From Saprospiraceae bacterium (GTDB taxonomy: Bacteria; Bacteroidota; Bacteroidia; Chitinophagales; Saprospiraceae): a stretch of DNA of 47,284 bases. Below, in pieces: positions 9,397 through 17,818 of the stretch. A program made the position numbers and the translations under genes. The notes beneath the pieces are model-generated. The model searched no databases and was not told the origin of the DNA. It saw only the letters and a program-made list of their open reading frames with translations. The stretch lies in the NCBI GenBank assembly GCA_029252685.1, contig JAQXAY010000225.1, forward strand, positions 1-47,284, given 5' to 3'. Positions within the stretch are counted from its first letter, which is position 1, and each line of letters starts with the position of its first letter.

Positions 9397-9400
9397 ATTT

Positions 9401-9431
9401 AAAGAGGGGGCGACAAAAGCCCCCTTTTTTA
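9401..9431 (+). terminator. Rho-independent terminator after amidohydrolase operon
   Basis: GGGGGC (9406-9411) pairs with GCCCCC (9419-9424) around a 7-nt loop and is followed by a run of T. It lies 5 bp after the stop codon of the second amidohydrolase gene and ends that operon. The A-rich left arm gives it little strength in the opposite direction. Confidence 0.85.
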
Positions 9432-9494
9432 ATAAAAACTTAAGAAATTTATCTTTAGGTTAGTCGTTAAGCTCTTGAACTAAGTTTAGTAGAT

Positions 9495-10097
9495 ATGATT
9501 TTACAACGATTTTTACATATTTCATTTCTTTTGTTGATCACAAGTTCTGTTTTTGCGCAGGACCAGGTGGATGAGGTTGTCTTGAACGGTCATATTATGA
9601 CACGTATAATTACGGGAGAAGGAGATACTCTTTTCTTTTCTCAGCTTACGGAATTTCAGCTTACTGGGGTTCAGAATATGACGCAAGAGGACAAACGCCT
9701 ATACAGAAAATATAGGCGCTATGCACTTGTAGTTTATCCCTATGCGCTTGATGCTATTAAAATCTTCAAGGAAGTGGAGTACGCTACAAACAACATGACA
9801 AAGCGAAAACGAAAGAAATATGTAAAGAAGCTTTCTAAAGATCTAAAGAATGAATTCGAAGAACCGCTTCGGGGCTTAACCAGAACGCAGGGACTTATTC
9901 TTATGAAGATGATAGAGAAAGAGCTCGACACGCCAATGTATGATCTGATTCGTGATCTCAGAGGCAAAACATCATCATTTTATTGGAATATGACGGGTAA
10001 AATCTATGGTTATAATCTGAAGAGTGGTTATATCATTGGTGAAGACAAGATCATGGATGCTGTCCTTCAGGACTTTGATATTTCTTACAAACGTTAG
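9495..10097 (+). CDS. DUF4294-family exported protein
   Basis: The 200-residue product has a signal peptide (MILQRFLHISFLLL to SVFAQ). Its body matches the DUF4294 pattern of Bacteroidota: a short beta region, then YRKYRRYALVVYPYALDA, a basic helix, and LTRTQGLILMKMIEKELDTP followed by FYWNMTGKIYGYNLK. No catalytic function is known for this family; an envelope role is inferred from the signal peptide. The stop TAG at 10095-10097 interlocks with the TAA stop of the convergent MtfA-like gene (4-bp overlap), so there is no room for an intergenic terminator. A near-match to a -7 box (TATCTTTA) lies upstream at about 9449. Confidence 0.8.
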   Translation: MILQRFLHISFLLLITSSVFAQDQVDEVVLNGHIMTRIITGEGDTLFFSQLTEFQLTGVQNMTQEDKRLYRKYRRYALVVYPYALDAIKIFKEVEYATNNMTKRKRKKYVKKLSKDLKNEFEEPLRGLTRTQGLILMKMIEKELDTPMYDLIRDLRGKTSSFYWNMTGKIYGYNLKSGYIIGEDKIMDAVLQDFDISYKR

Positions 10098-10930
10098 ACT
10101 ATACCTTCAAGCCATTCGTCTTTATAGTTTAACGTCTGTTTGATTTGTAAAAATAACTCATTTTGCATAGAAGACATTCGGCTAGGATTTTCGATGAATT
10201 GTACCAATGCCAATGCTTTGGAGTCAATCTCTGGAAGCCCCATATATTGCTTTAGTGCTTCTTCGTTGGTTCCACTAATTGCTAGCAGATCGTCATTATT
10301 GACTGTATTTAAGGCTGTGATTTCTCCAAGCTTTAATTCGCGGTCTACTACCTTTGCAAGTTCGTATAATGCAATATTGAAATATTGTCCTGGTTTGATA
10401 AAACCGTGGAGGAAGTTTTTGATTTCAAATAAAAACACTCCATCCTCTTCAAAGCTTTCACTGATATGCATATGCTCTGGGTATTGAGGACTAGGGAAAG
10501 GATGTGGATAAATAATTACTTTTTCGTATTTCTCCAATAAGTAGTCTTCAAAACCGAGGCTTAGTTGGCATGCTGAGATAGCCATCATGATTTTAAGGTC
10601 TTCCGGCACCTCCGGCATAGCCATTTCCTCATAGGATTTAGAAAAATTGAAGAGGGCTACTCTGCTTTCTAAGGTCTGTTTTTCTTCTAGAGAAAGGTTG
10701 GGGTAAAGCTTTACTTTTTTTAATAGTAACTTTTTTTCAAGAGGGTCTAATTTTGGTGGATTTCTTTGATACCAAAACCAATCTATTTGTGGCCCCATGA
10801 TGAAGACTATTGCCCCTGTAAGGATAGGGGGTAGTAACCAAATGGCATAATCTTCGTCAACCTGAAAGGTGAGGTATGCGGCAATTCCCGCTAATATTAA
10901 GAGAGGTATTAAAAGAATCCTTGAAAGCAT
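10094..10930 (-). CDS. MtfA-like (peptidase M90-type) membrane protein without zinc ligands
   Basis: The 278-residue protein has two N-terminal membrane helices (about 3-20 and 29-46) and a cytoplasmic domain resembling MtfA. Shared features are LYPNLSLEEKQTLESRVALF, then the helix of IMMAISACQLSLGF, then EKVIIYPHPFPS. In MtfA peptidases the next landmark is HExxH. Here it reads Tyr189-Glu-Leu-Ala-Lys193, keeping the Glu but losing both His, so zinc binding and peptidase activity are unlikely. MtfA binds the Mlc repressor in enterobacteria; whether anything similar applies here is unknown. Its stop overlaps that of the DUF4294 gene. The assignment is by pattern recognition and is moderately sure. 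Confidence 0.65.
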   Translation of the reverse strand: MLSRILLIPLLILAGIAAYLTFQVDEDYAIWLLPPILTGAIVFIMGPQIDWFWYQRNPPKLDPLEKKLLLKKVKLYPNLSLEEKQTLESRVALFNFSKSYEEMAMPEVPEDLKIMMAISACQLSLGFEDYLLEKYEKVIIYPHPFPSPQYPEHMHISESFEEDGVFLFEIKNFLHGFIKPGQYFNIALYELAKVVDRELKLGEITALNTVNNDDLLAISGTNEEALKQYMGLPEIDSKALALVQFIENPSRMSSMQNELFLQIKQTLNYKDEWLEGIV

Positions 10931-10937
10931 AAATAAC

Positions 10938-10956
10938 AGATAAATTAAGTTTATCT
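10938..10956. repeat. Inverted repeat just upstream of MtfA-like gene start
   Basis: AGATAAA (10938-10944) and TTTATCT (10950-10956) are perfect inverted copies separated by TTAAG. The pair sits 8 bp before the ATG of the minus-strand MtfA-like gene. It could be an operator or a weak 5' hairpin covering the translation start. The surrounding 194-bp region up to 11124 holds no other gene that I can see. Confidence 0.3.
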
Positions 10957-11124
10957 AATGAAATAATAGCGAAAATTGACTTCGCTGCTTTTATTGTAGA
11001 ATAGTAAAACATCGAGAAGTTACGGACTTTTGTCTGATTAAACTGAGAAATGAGAAAAACTAGTTTGTATTAATTTCAACCAAGAGTTTTAATTTCTGCA
11101 TCTAGTATGTAAATTTAGAATCAA

Positions 11125-11463
11125 ATGGCAATATTCAACTTTTTTAAATCAGCGCAGCACCAGAAGTTTAGTATACATACCAGATATTATGATCCGGTGA
11201 AAGAGGACGTTCTAAAACGTGTCCAAGAGCTAGAAGGCATGCAAGGATCGGACACAGAGTCACTCAAAAAGAGAATGGCTTACAAGATGAAGCGTAGAGG
11301 TGACGGTGAATTGAGGCGCACGATTCGCCAAAAGGCAATGCGAAAATATTTTATGCGCATGTTAGTGCTCTTAATAGTTCTGCTTTTGATTACTTACCTT
11401 ATATTGGTAAAATATCTTCCGAAATTGACGGAGATGATGGAAACAAATACAATGCTTAATTAA
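11125..11463 (+). CDS. Small single-pass membrane protein upstream of mutL
   Basis: The product has 112 residues. It has a soluble N-terminus with KFSIHTRYYDPVKED, a very basic middle (KKRMAYKMKRRGDGELRRTIR), one transmembrane helix near residues 76-96 and a short tail. The TRYYDP segment followed by a C-terminal helix resembles a conserved Bacteroidota small protein often found next to mutL and rhomboid genes, sometimes misannotated as a riboflavin synthase subunit. No enzymatic motif is present. By the positive-inside rule the basic part should be cytoplasmic. It lies 24 bp before mutL on the same strand and probably shares its transcript. Confidence 0.7.
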   Translation: MAIFNFFKSAQHQKFSIHTRYYDPVKEDVLKRVQELEGMQGSDTESLKKRMAYKMKRRGDGELRRTIRQKAMRKYFMRMLVLLIVLLLITYLILVKYLPKLTEMMETNTMLN

Positions 11464-11487
11464 AGCTTTAAACGATATATAACATAT

Positions 11488-13470
11488 ATGGCTGATTTGA
11501 TACAGCTTTTACCGGATGCAATAATTAACCAAATCGCTGCTGGAGAGGTCGTTCAGCGTCCTGCGTCTGTGGTTAAGGAGTTGATGGAGAATTCCATTGA
11601 TGCGGGAGCTATGGGTATTAAAGTCATAATTAAAGATGCGGGAAAGAGCCTCATCCAGGTTATTGATAATGGAAGTGGTATGTCTGTTACAGATGCAAGG
11701 ATGGCATTTGAGCGTCATGCAACTTCTAAGATTAGACAAACGGAGGATCTGTCATATATCAGAACAATGGGTTTCAGAGGTGAGGCCATGGCATCTATTG
11801 CTGCCGTCGCACAGGTTGAACTTAAAACCAGAAGACATGCAGATGAGCTTGGCAACAAGCTTGTGGTAGAAGGTTCAGAATTAAAGTCTACAGACCCTTG
11901 TCAATGTGTAGTGGGTACGAATACAATGGTTAAAAACCTTTTTTACAATGTACCCGTAAGACGAAATTTTCTTAAAACCAATAATGTGGAAATGCGCCAT
12001 ATTATTGATGAATTTTTGAGGATTGCAATAGCTAATCCAGATGTCTTTTTCTCTCTACATCACAACAATTTAGAGCAGTACCATCTTACAGGTGGTAATC
12101 TAAGACAAAGATTGGTTGGAATATTTGGAGCTGCCTCCAATGGAAAACTTGTGCCAGTAGGTGAAGAAACAGATATTTTAAAAATATCAGGATTTATCGG
12201 TAAACCTGATTTTTCAAAAAAATCGAGAGGAGATCAATATATTTTTGTAAATGATAGATTCATCAAATCTAGTTATCTCAATCACTCTATCCTTTCGGCT
12301 TATGATAATTTATTGCCAAAGGATTACTTTCCATTTTACTGTATTTTCATAGATATCGACCCTCAGCATATTGATGTCAATGTGCACCCTACTAAGCAGG
12401 AGATAAAATTTGAAGACGAGAAGCTTGTTTATAATTATATGAAAGTATCAATTAGACATGCTTTAGGTCAAAACAGCATAACTCCATCTTTAGACTTTGA
12501 ACGTGATAGTGCTTTTGCTTTTGAAGCAGGTCAGCCGTCTAGCAAAGCTCCAACAGGTTTTCCAGAATCTATGGAAAAAGATCAAAGTCATATTGCTAAT
12601 GAGTTTACTTCAGAGCGGGATGAGAACAATTTAGAGAATTGGGAAAAGATTTATCAGGGCTTGTTTGGCGATGAGGGGCCAGTTGTTAATCCTTCAGGCG
12701 CAGGAAGTGAATTTATGGGTGAACAGTCCTCAGAGAATCATGAGTTAGACTTTGGTTTTGATGCTAATGATCCTATGAGTCTGACCTCGGTGTTTTCAGA
12801 ATCAGAAAATTCTGAGGAAGATCAAGATCAAGAGCCAATAACACTCTCCTCAGCGAGTAATGATGATGCCCCTGCAAAAGACGAGAATCAATCTAAAAAA
12901 TTATTTCAGCTTCACAGTAGATATATAGGTTGCCAGACAAAATCAGGATTTATGCTTATTGACCAACAAGCAGCATCAGAACGTATCATGTTTGAGCGCT
13001 ATCTAGATTTGTTGGAAGAGCAGGAGCTTAGTATACAGAAAAAATTGTTTACCACGACCATAGAGTTGAACCAGGGTGATGCTGAGGTTTTGAAAAGTAT
13101 TCTACACGAAATTAATCTATTAGGTTTTGAGATTAGTGACCTGGGCAATAATGCATTTGTTATTCATGGTATCCCTGCAGATATGGATGCTGCTGTTAAT
13201 GAAGAAGATTTAGTACACGGACTAATCGATCAGTTTAAGGAGAATCAAGATTTGAGTGTTGAGTACAGAGAGAATATCGCCATTTCAATGGCTTATTCTT
13301 CCAGCATAAAAAAAGGTAAGCGATTAAGTATCGAGGAGATGAAAGGATTAGTAGATCAGCTATTTGCATGCTCCATGCCTTTTAAAAGTCCAAGAGGTAA
13401 TACCTGTGTGATCTCCTTTGATATGGATGAGATTGCAGCTTTGTTCGAATCTGGTAAAATTCCTATGTAG
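11488..13470 (+). CDS. mutL: DNA mismatch repair protein MutL
   Basis: The 660-residue protein carries the GHKL ATPase domain of MutL: NQIAAGEVVQRPASVVKELM, DNGSGM and MGFRGEAMASIA, then the transducer domain with VNVHPTKQEIKF. An acidic, low-complexity linker covers about residues 340-460, and the dimerisation domain follows. MutL couples mismatch recognition by MutS to strand incision and repair. The endonuclease motif DQHA(x)2E(x)4E appears as DQQAASERIMFE (492-503), with Gln494 in place of His, and the usual GRP of the zinc-site segment reads GNT (637-639). Nuclease activity is therefore in doubt although the ATPase looks intact. The gene heads the conserved mutL-rhomboid-rhomboid-EEP cluster. 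Confidence 0.97.
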   Translation: MADLIQLLPDAIINQIAAGEVVQRPASVVKELMENSIDAGAMGIKVIIKDAGKSLIQVIDNGSGMSVTDARMAFERHATSKIRQTEDLSYIRTMGFRGEAMASIAAVAQVELKTRRHADELGNKLVVEGSELKSTDPCQCVVGTNTMVKNLFYNVPVRRNFLKTNNVEMRHIIDEFLRIAIANPDVFFSLHHNNLEQYHLTGGNLRQRLVGIFGAASNGKLVPVGEETDILKISGFIGKPDFSKKSRGDQYIFVNDRFIKSSYLNHSILSAYDNLLPKDYFPFYCIFIDIDPQHIDVNVHPTKQEIKFEDEKLVYNYMKVSIRHALGQNSITPSLDFERDSAFAFEAGQPSSKAPTGFPESMEKDQSHIANEFTSERDENNLENWEKIYQGLFGDEGPVVNPSGAGSEFMGEQSSENHELDFGFDANDPMSLTSVFSESENSEEDQDQEPITLSSASNDDAPAKDENQSKKLFQLHSRYIGCQTKSGFMLIDQQAASERIMFERYLDLLEEQELSIQKKLFTTTIELNQGDAEVLKSILHEINLLGFEISDLGNNAFVIHGIPADMDAAVNEEDLVHGLIDQFKENQDLSVEYRENIAISMAYSSSIKKGKRLSIEEMKGLVDQLFACSMPFKSPRGNTCVISFDMDEIAALFESGKIPM

Positions 13471-13550
13471 GTCTTTTAATTCGATAAACTTGTCCAAAAA
13501 TTTAAACCTTTTCACTCGGAAAGGGTAATTATAATAAATGAATTCAAGGC

Positions 13551-14204
13551 ATGTTAAATATTACTAGAATAGTATCGCACCTGTTGATAATAAATATCCT
13601 GATGTATTTCGGGACTCAGATTGTATTTCAGGAGATTCTTGTGCCATCAGCATATGCGGCTTTTTCTGGGGGTGGTCGCGTAGCACTAGCTTTTTGGTAT
13701 CCCTTGGGGGAAGGAAATTTGTTCCAGCCGTTTCAGATAATTACGCATATGTTTATGCATGGTGATTTTACGCACTTGTTTTTTAACATGTTTGCTGTCT
13801 TTATGTTTGGTCCACATATTGAGCGCGTCTGGGGTCAGAAGAAATTCTTTTTCTTTTACATGTTCGCTGGGTTTGGTGCCTTATTAACCCATTTTATAGT
13901 TTGTTATATTCAGTACAACTATTTAGGAGGCGGGTATCCACTTCCTGTATTAGGCGCATCAGGAGCAGTATTTGGTATACTTGTGGGCTTTGCCTATTTG
14001 TATCCAAACATGCAAATCATGCTTTTGATACCTCCTATTCCTATACGTGCAAAATATTTCGTGCTCATATATGCTGGTTTAGAGTTGTTTATGGGTCTTG
14101 GTAATGCCAATGACGGTGTAGCACATTTTGCGCATTTAGGAGGCGCATTATTCGGATACTTACTTATATTATACTGGAGAAAATACGGATCGCGTTTTAA
14201 TTAA
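13551..14204 (+). CDS. Rhomboid-family intramembrane serine protease 1
   Basis: The 217-residue protein has six or so transmembrane helices. The rhomboid landmarks are all present: HMFMHGDFTHLFFNMFAVFMFG, with its His and Asn of the oxyanion region, GASGAVFG with nucleophile Ser137, and AHFAHLGG with catalytic His195. It should cleave membrane-spanning substrates within the inner membrane; the substrates are unknown. The start is ATG 13551, 80 bp after mutL. The second rhomboid starts 6 bp downstream, so the two are co-transcribed. Length and helix count fit the minimal bacterial rhomboid core. Confidence 0.93.
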   Translation: MLNITRIVSHLLIINILMYFGTQIVFQEILVPSAYAAFSGGGRVALAFWYPLGEGNLFQPFQIITHMFMHGDFTHLFFNMFAVFMFGPHIERVWGQKKFFFFYMFAGFGALLTHFIVCYIQYNYLGGGYPLPVLGASGAVFGILVGFAYLYPNMQIMLLIPPIPIRAKYFVLIYAGLELFMGLGNANDGVAHFAHLGGALFGYLLILYWRKYGSRFN

Positions 14205-14210
14205 AAATAG

Positions 14211-15146
14211 ATGTTTAAATCAATATACAAGGACATAGAATATTATATCCGTACAGGAAATTCACTCGATAAAATTATCATAGTGAATGTTGCTGTATAC
14301 ATATTCTTTTTTCTAGTGTTTTTAGGGATTTCGATTTTCAACCTTTCGGTTGGTCCTGATGGTGCTATATCAGAGGCCCTAGTAAAGAGCTATGTTGCCT
14401 TGAACGCTGACTTTATTTTTGATCTGAGACATCCTTGGGTCTTTGTAACGCATATGTTTTTCCACCAAGGCTTTTTCCATATTCTATTCAATATGTTAAT
14501 CCTGTTCTTTTTAGGAAGGATTACAGGTGATCTCTTAGGTGATTCTAGGGTTTTCCCTCTATACCTAATGGCTGGACTATGTTCTGCAATATTCTACTTA
14601 TTAGCAACGAATTTAGTTGGTATGGGTGGCATTGCACTTGGGGCATCGGGGGCTATAATGGGCGTTGTGGCAGCAGCGGGTATGGTAGCACCAGATTTTC
14701 AAATTAGGTTGATTCTTTTGGGTGAAGTTAGACTCAAATATATTGTTCTCGCTTTTATTTTGATTGATTTATTATCAGTAGCCCAAGGAGGTAGCAATTG
14801 GGGTGGAAGTGTTGGTCACCTTGGGGGTGCAGCCTTCGGTATATTGTATATTTATTTGATGCAAAGTCGAGGTTTAGATCTTGCAAGACCCATTATCAAT
14901 TGGGTTGATAATCTAAATGCTCCAAGCAAAGAAAAAAAGCGTAAAGAGTCTTTTAAGGCTAAAGTTATTTATAATAAAGCAGGGATTAAAAAGCCTACAA
15001 AGCGAGGTTCTGGAAATATTAATTCAGATGCCGACCTACAAGATGAGGTAGACCGTATTTTAGACAAAATCAAAGCAGAAGGCTATGATAAACTTACGGA
15101 AGAGGAGAAAGAGACCTTGTTTATCGCGTCCAAAAAAGATACCTAA
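14211..15146 (+). CDS. Rhomboid-family protease 2 with soluble C-terminal extension
   Basis: The 311-residue protein has a six-helix rhomboid core with HMFFHQGFFHILFNMLILF, GASGAIMG (Ser146) and GHLGGAAFG (His203), so the dyad is complete. An N-terminal stretch of about 25 residues precedes the first helix. After the core comes an 85-residue Lys-rich soluble tail that ends in DEVDRILDKIKAEGYDKLTEEE, a segment seen at the end of many Bacteroidota rhomboids (DUF6576-like). The tail should be cytoplasmic and may recruit partners. It follows rhomboid 1 by 6 bp and precedes the EEP gene by 9 bp. The two rhomboids differ enough to suggest old duplication or separate roles. Confidence 0.93.
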   Translation: MFKSIYKDIEYYIRTGNSLDKIIIVNVAVYIFFFLVFLGISIFNLSVGPDGAISEALVKSYVALNADFIFDLRHPWVFVTHMFFHQGFFHILFNMLILFFLGRITGDLLGDSRVFPLYLMAGLCSAIFYLLATNLVGMGGIALGASGAIMGVVAAAGMVAPDFQIRLILLGEVRLKYIVLAFILIDLLSVAQGGSNWGGSVGHLGGAAFGILYIYLMQSRGLDLARPIINWVDNLNAPSKEKKRKESFKAKVIYNKAGIKKPTKRGSGNINSDADLQDEVDRILDKIKAEGYDKLTEEEKETLFIASKKDT

Positions 15147-15155
15147 GTTTTACCG

Positions 15156-16187
15156 ATGGAAAAGCTATTGCGTTGGATGAATCTGGGTTTGATTGTATTT
15201 ACTCTTGTCATCTATGTTTTCAGTTCTATAGATCCAGCAAAATTTTGGCCTGCAGCCTTTCTTGGCTTATTCTGGCCTTTCGTTATTGTTGGTAACCTTG
15301 TCATAGCAATTTTGTGGTCCTACAGGAAAAAGTGGTACGGCCTACTCTCTTTGTTTTGCCTTTTAGTTGTGTGGTCTTCAGTAGAGCGTGTATTTTCTTT
15401 TAAGGGAAGTTTAGACTCTGATGGTGACAAGACACAGATCTCAGCATTAAGCTTTAACGTGCAAGCTTTTAAAGGTTTAAGTCAATCTAGACAAAAATTA
15501 CCACCAGCGCTAAAAGATTATTTTAATGCCCAGGACTTATCAGCTGATATTTACTGTTTTCAGGAGGGGGGAAATAGAGATTGGAAAACCATCTCTGAGC
15601 TCTTAGGTATGAAAAAACGCTGGATTAGCAATAGAGGCAATACAGTTATATTGAGCAAGTATGATGTTGTTGGAAAGGGAGAATTAGATTTTGGTAAAAC
15701 ATCTAACAGTTGCATATATCTTGATCTTAAGATTGGTGAATCAATATACAGAGTGTATAATGTTCATTTTCAATCCAACAAGATCTCAACAGATGCAGAA
15801 GTGGTTGTCAATGAAAATAGATTTTCGGATAAGACACTAATGAAAAAAATTCTTTCTCGATATAAACATGCTGTAGTGATTCGGTCTGAACAGGTTAAGC
15901 TATTGAGGAGACATATTGATGCTTGCCCACATCCTGTTATCGTCTGTGGAGACTTTAACGATCAGCCTATGTCCTATGTATATAAGCACCTTTTGGATTC
16001 AAAAAAGGTGAATGACGGCTTTGTCGAACGTGGCTCGGGGATAGGCACAAGTTACAATGGAGTGATACCTGCGTTGCGAATTGATTATATTTTAGCAGAC
16101 AAAGGATTGAAACAATTGACGTATAAGCGGGTAAAACCGACTTTTTCCGATCATTTTGCTGTTTTTTCTAAGTTACAGGTAGAATGA
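15156..16187 (+). CDS. Membrane-anchored endonuclease/exonuclease/phosphatase family protein
   Basis: The 343-residue protein begins with three hydrophobic helices (about residues 8-80) and continues with an EEP-fold hydrolase domain. The family motifs are visible: LSFNVQAF near residue 97, CFQEGG with the metal-binding Glu, CGDFNDQP with the Asp and Asn, and SDHFAVF at the end with the catalytic Asp-His pair. The domain probably faces the periplasm and acts on a phosphodiester or phosphomonoester; the substrate could be nucleic acid or lipid. Its place after the rhomboids is conserved in relatives. A promoter for cysS lies just after its stop. Confidence 0.85.
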   Translation: MEKLLRWMNLGLIVFTLVIYVFSSIDPAKFWPAAFLGLFWPFVIVGNLVIAILWSYRKKWYGLLSLFCLLVVWSSVERVFSFKGSLDSDGDKTQISALSFNVQAFKGLSQSRQKLPPALKDYFNAQDLSADIYCFQEGGNRDWKTISELLGMKKRWISNRGNTVILSKYDVVGKGELDFGKTSNSCIYLDLKIGESIYRVYNVHFQSNKISTDAEVVVNENRFSDKTLMKKILSRYKHAVVIRSEQVKLLRRHIDACPHPVIVCGDFNDQPMSYVYKHLLDSKKVNDGFVERGSGIGTSYNGVIPALRIDYILADKGLKQLTYKRVKPTFSDHFAVFSKLQVE

Positions 16188-16203
16188 TTGTATGGTTTAT
16201 GTT

Positions 16204-16211
16204 TACATTTG
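16204..16211 (+). promoter_or_regulatory. Probable promoter -7 box for cysS
   Basis: TACATTTG matches the Bacteroidota -7 consensus TAnnTTTG exactly, 36 bp before the cysS ATG. A TTG at 16188-16190 is closer (13-bp spacer) than the usual 17-23 bp, so the -33 element is not convincing. The position gives a 5' leader of about 30 nt. Confidence 0.45.
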
Positions 16212-16247
16212 TAACTATTCATTTTTAATATCATAAAGCTCATATTC

Positions 16248-17756
16248 ATGGAACAGTCTTTGCATGTTTACAACAGCATGAAGGGGGAGAAGGAGGTTTT
16301 TGAACCTATTACTCAAGGTTATGTAGGAATGTATGTCTGTGGACCTACAGTATACAGTGATGTACACTTAGGAAACTGTAGGACTTTTGTAAGCTTCGAT
16401 ATCATTTATAGATATTTGCTTAACATGGGCTTTAAGGTAAGATATGTTCGAAATATTACGGATGTTGGTCACTTGGAAGGAGATGCAGATATAGGAGCTG
16501 AAGACAAAATGGCAAAGCGCGCAAGGCTCGAGCAACTTGAACCTATGGAAGTAGCCCACAAATATACAGAAGGGTTTCATGACATGATGCGCATATTTAA
16601 TACTAAAAGTCCTAGTATAGAGCCTAGAGCAACTGGACACATAATTGAGCAGATTGAAATGGTGCAGAAGATCATTGATAACGGTTATGCTTATGTGAAA
16701 AATGGCTCTGTATATTTTAATACAAAAAAGCTTGTTGAAGAAGGTAAAGGATATGGAGATCTTTCGGGTAGAAAAATCGAAGACCTTTTATCGGAAACAC
16801 GTACAGGTTTGAAGAAGCAGAGCGAGAAGGAAAATCCTTCTGACTTTGCAATCTGGATCAAGGCAGATGAGAACCACTTAATGCGATGGAATTCTCCGTG
16901 GTCTGTTGGTTTTCCAGGGTGGCACTTGGAGTGTTCAGCAATGAGTACAAAGTACTTAGGCAAGCATTTTGATATACATGGAGGTGGAAACGATTTGAAA
17001 TTCCCTCACCATGAGAATGAGGTTGCTCAGAATATTGGAGCTTGCTCGTGTAGTCCTTCAAAATATTGGTTGCATACCAATATGCTGTTGATGAATGGTA
17101 AGAAAATGTCGAAGAGTGATGGTAACTCAATTACGCCGACAGAATTATTTACAGGAGACAGCTCTCATATATCAAAGGCTTATAGCCCGATGGTTATTCG
17201 CTTTTTTATGATTCAATCACATTATCGAAGTACATTAGATCTTACGGATGATGCTTTGCTTGCTGCAGAGAAAGGATTTAAGCGTTTGATGGATGGTAAC
17301 AGAGTTCTACAGAACTTGAAAACGGATGCCACGGAAGGAGCTTTGGATAAGGAAATCAATGGTATGATTGATGCTGCTTTTGCAGAGATGAATGATGATT
17401 TCAATACACCAAAGGCTTTAGCTCGATTATTCGAGATAGTACCAAAAATCAATTCATTTAAAGAGGGTAAGATAGGATTAGATAAAATTGGCGCAGAAAC
17501 TCTTGAGCGTCTTAAACATAGTTTTAGAGTATTTGTTTTTGATATATTTGGCTTTATGGATCAAATGGAAGAAGGCGGCTCAGAAGGAATTAAGGTTCTG
17601 GATGGCGTTATGAATCTAGTTATCGATATGCGCAAAGATGCAAGAACAAATAAAGATTGGGGTACCGCTGACAAGATCCGTGACAGTCTTAAAGAGGCAG
17701 GAGTGCAGATCAAAGATGGTAAAGATGGTGCAGACTGGGAATTACTTAACAACTAA
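16248..17756 (+). CDS. cysS: Cysteinyl-tRNA synthetase
   Basis: The 502-residue class I aminoacyl-tRNA synthetase charges tRNA-Cys with cysteine in the cytoplasm. CGPTVYSDVHLGNCRTF contains the zinc-binding Cys and the HIGH-equivalent HLGN near residue 39. GFPGWHLECSAMS and HGGGNDLKFPHHENE carry the other zinc ligands, and KMSKS lies near residue 286. The C-terminal helical and anticodon-binding regions are complete, and the length is as expected for the family. It starts 60 bp after the EEP gene, with its own likely -7 box. It is followed after 62 bp by the moxR gene on the same strand. Confidence 0.98.
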   Translation: MEQSLHVYNSMKGEKEVFEPITQGYVGMYVCGPTVYSDVHLGNCRTFVSFDIIYRYLLNMGFKVRYVRNITDVGHLEGDADIGAEDKMAKRARLEQLEPMEVAHKYTEGFHDMMRIFNTKSPSIEPRATGHIIEQIEMVQKIIDNGYAYVKNGSVYFNTKKLVEEGKGYGDLSGRKIEDLLSETRTGLKKQSEKENPSDFAIWIKADENHLMRWNSPWSVGFPGWHLECSAMSTKYLGKHFDIHGGGNDLKFPHHENEVAQNIGACSCSPSKYWLHTNMLLMNGKKMSKSDGNSITPTELFTGDSSHISKAYSPMVIRFFMIQSHYRSTLDLTDDALLAAEKGFKRLMDGNRVLQNLKTDATEGALDKEINGMIDAAFAEMNDDFNTPKALARLFEIVPKINSFKEGKIGLDKIGAETLERLKHSFRVFVFDIFGFMDQMEEGGSEGIKVLDGVMNLVIDMRKDARTNKDWGTADKIRDSLKEAGVQIKDGKDGADWELLNN

Positions 17757-17818
17757 ATTTTTTTTGAACCAGTCCGTTCAGGGAAAGTATTTTCAACGCT
17801 AAAAGAAGTAAACCTAAT

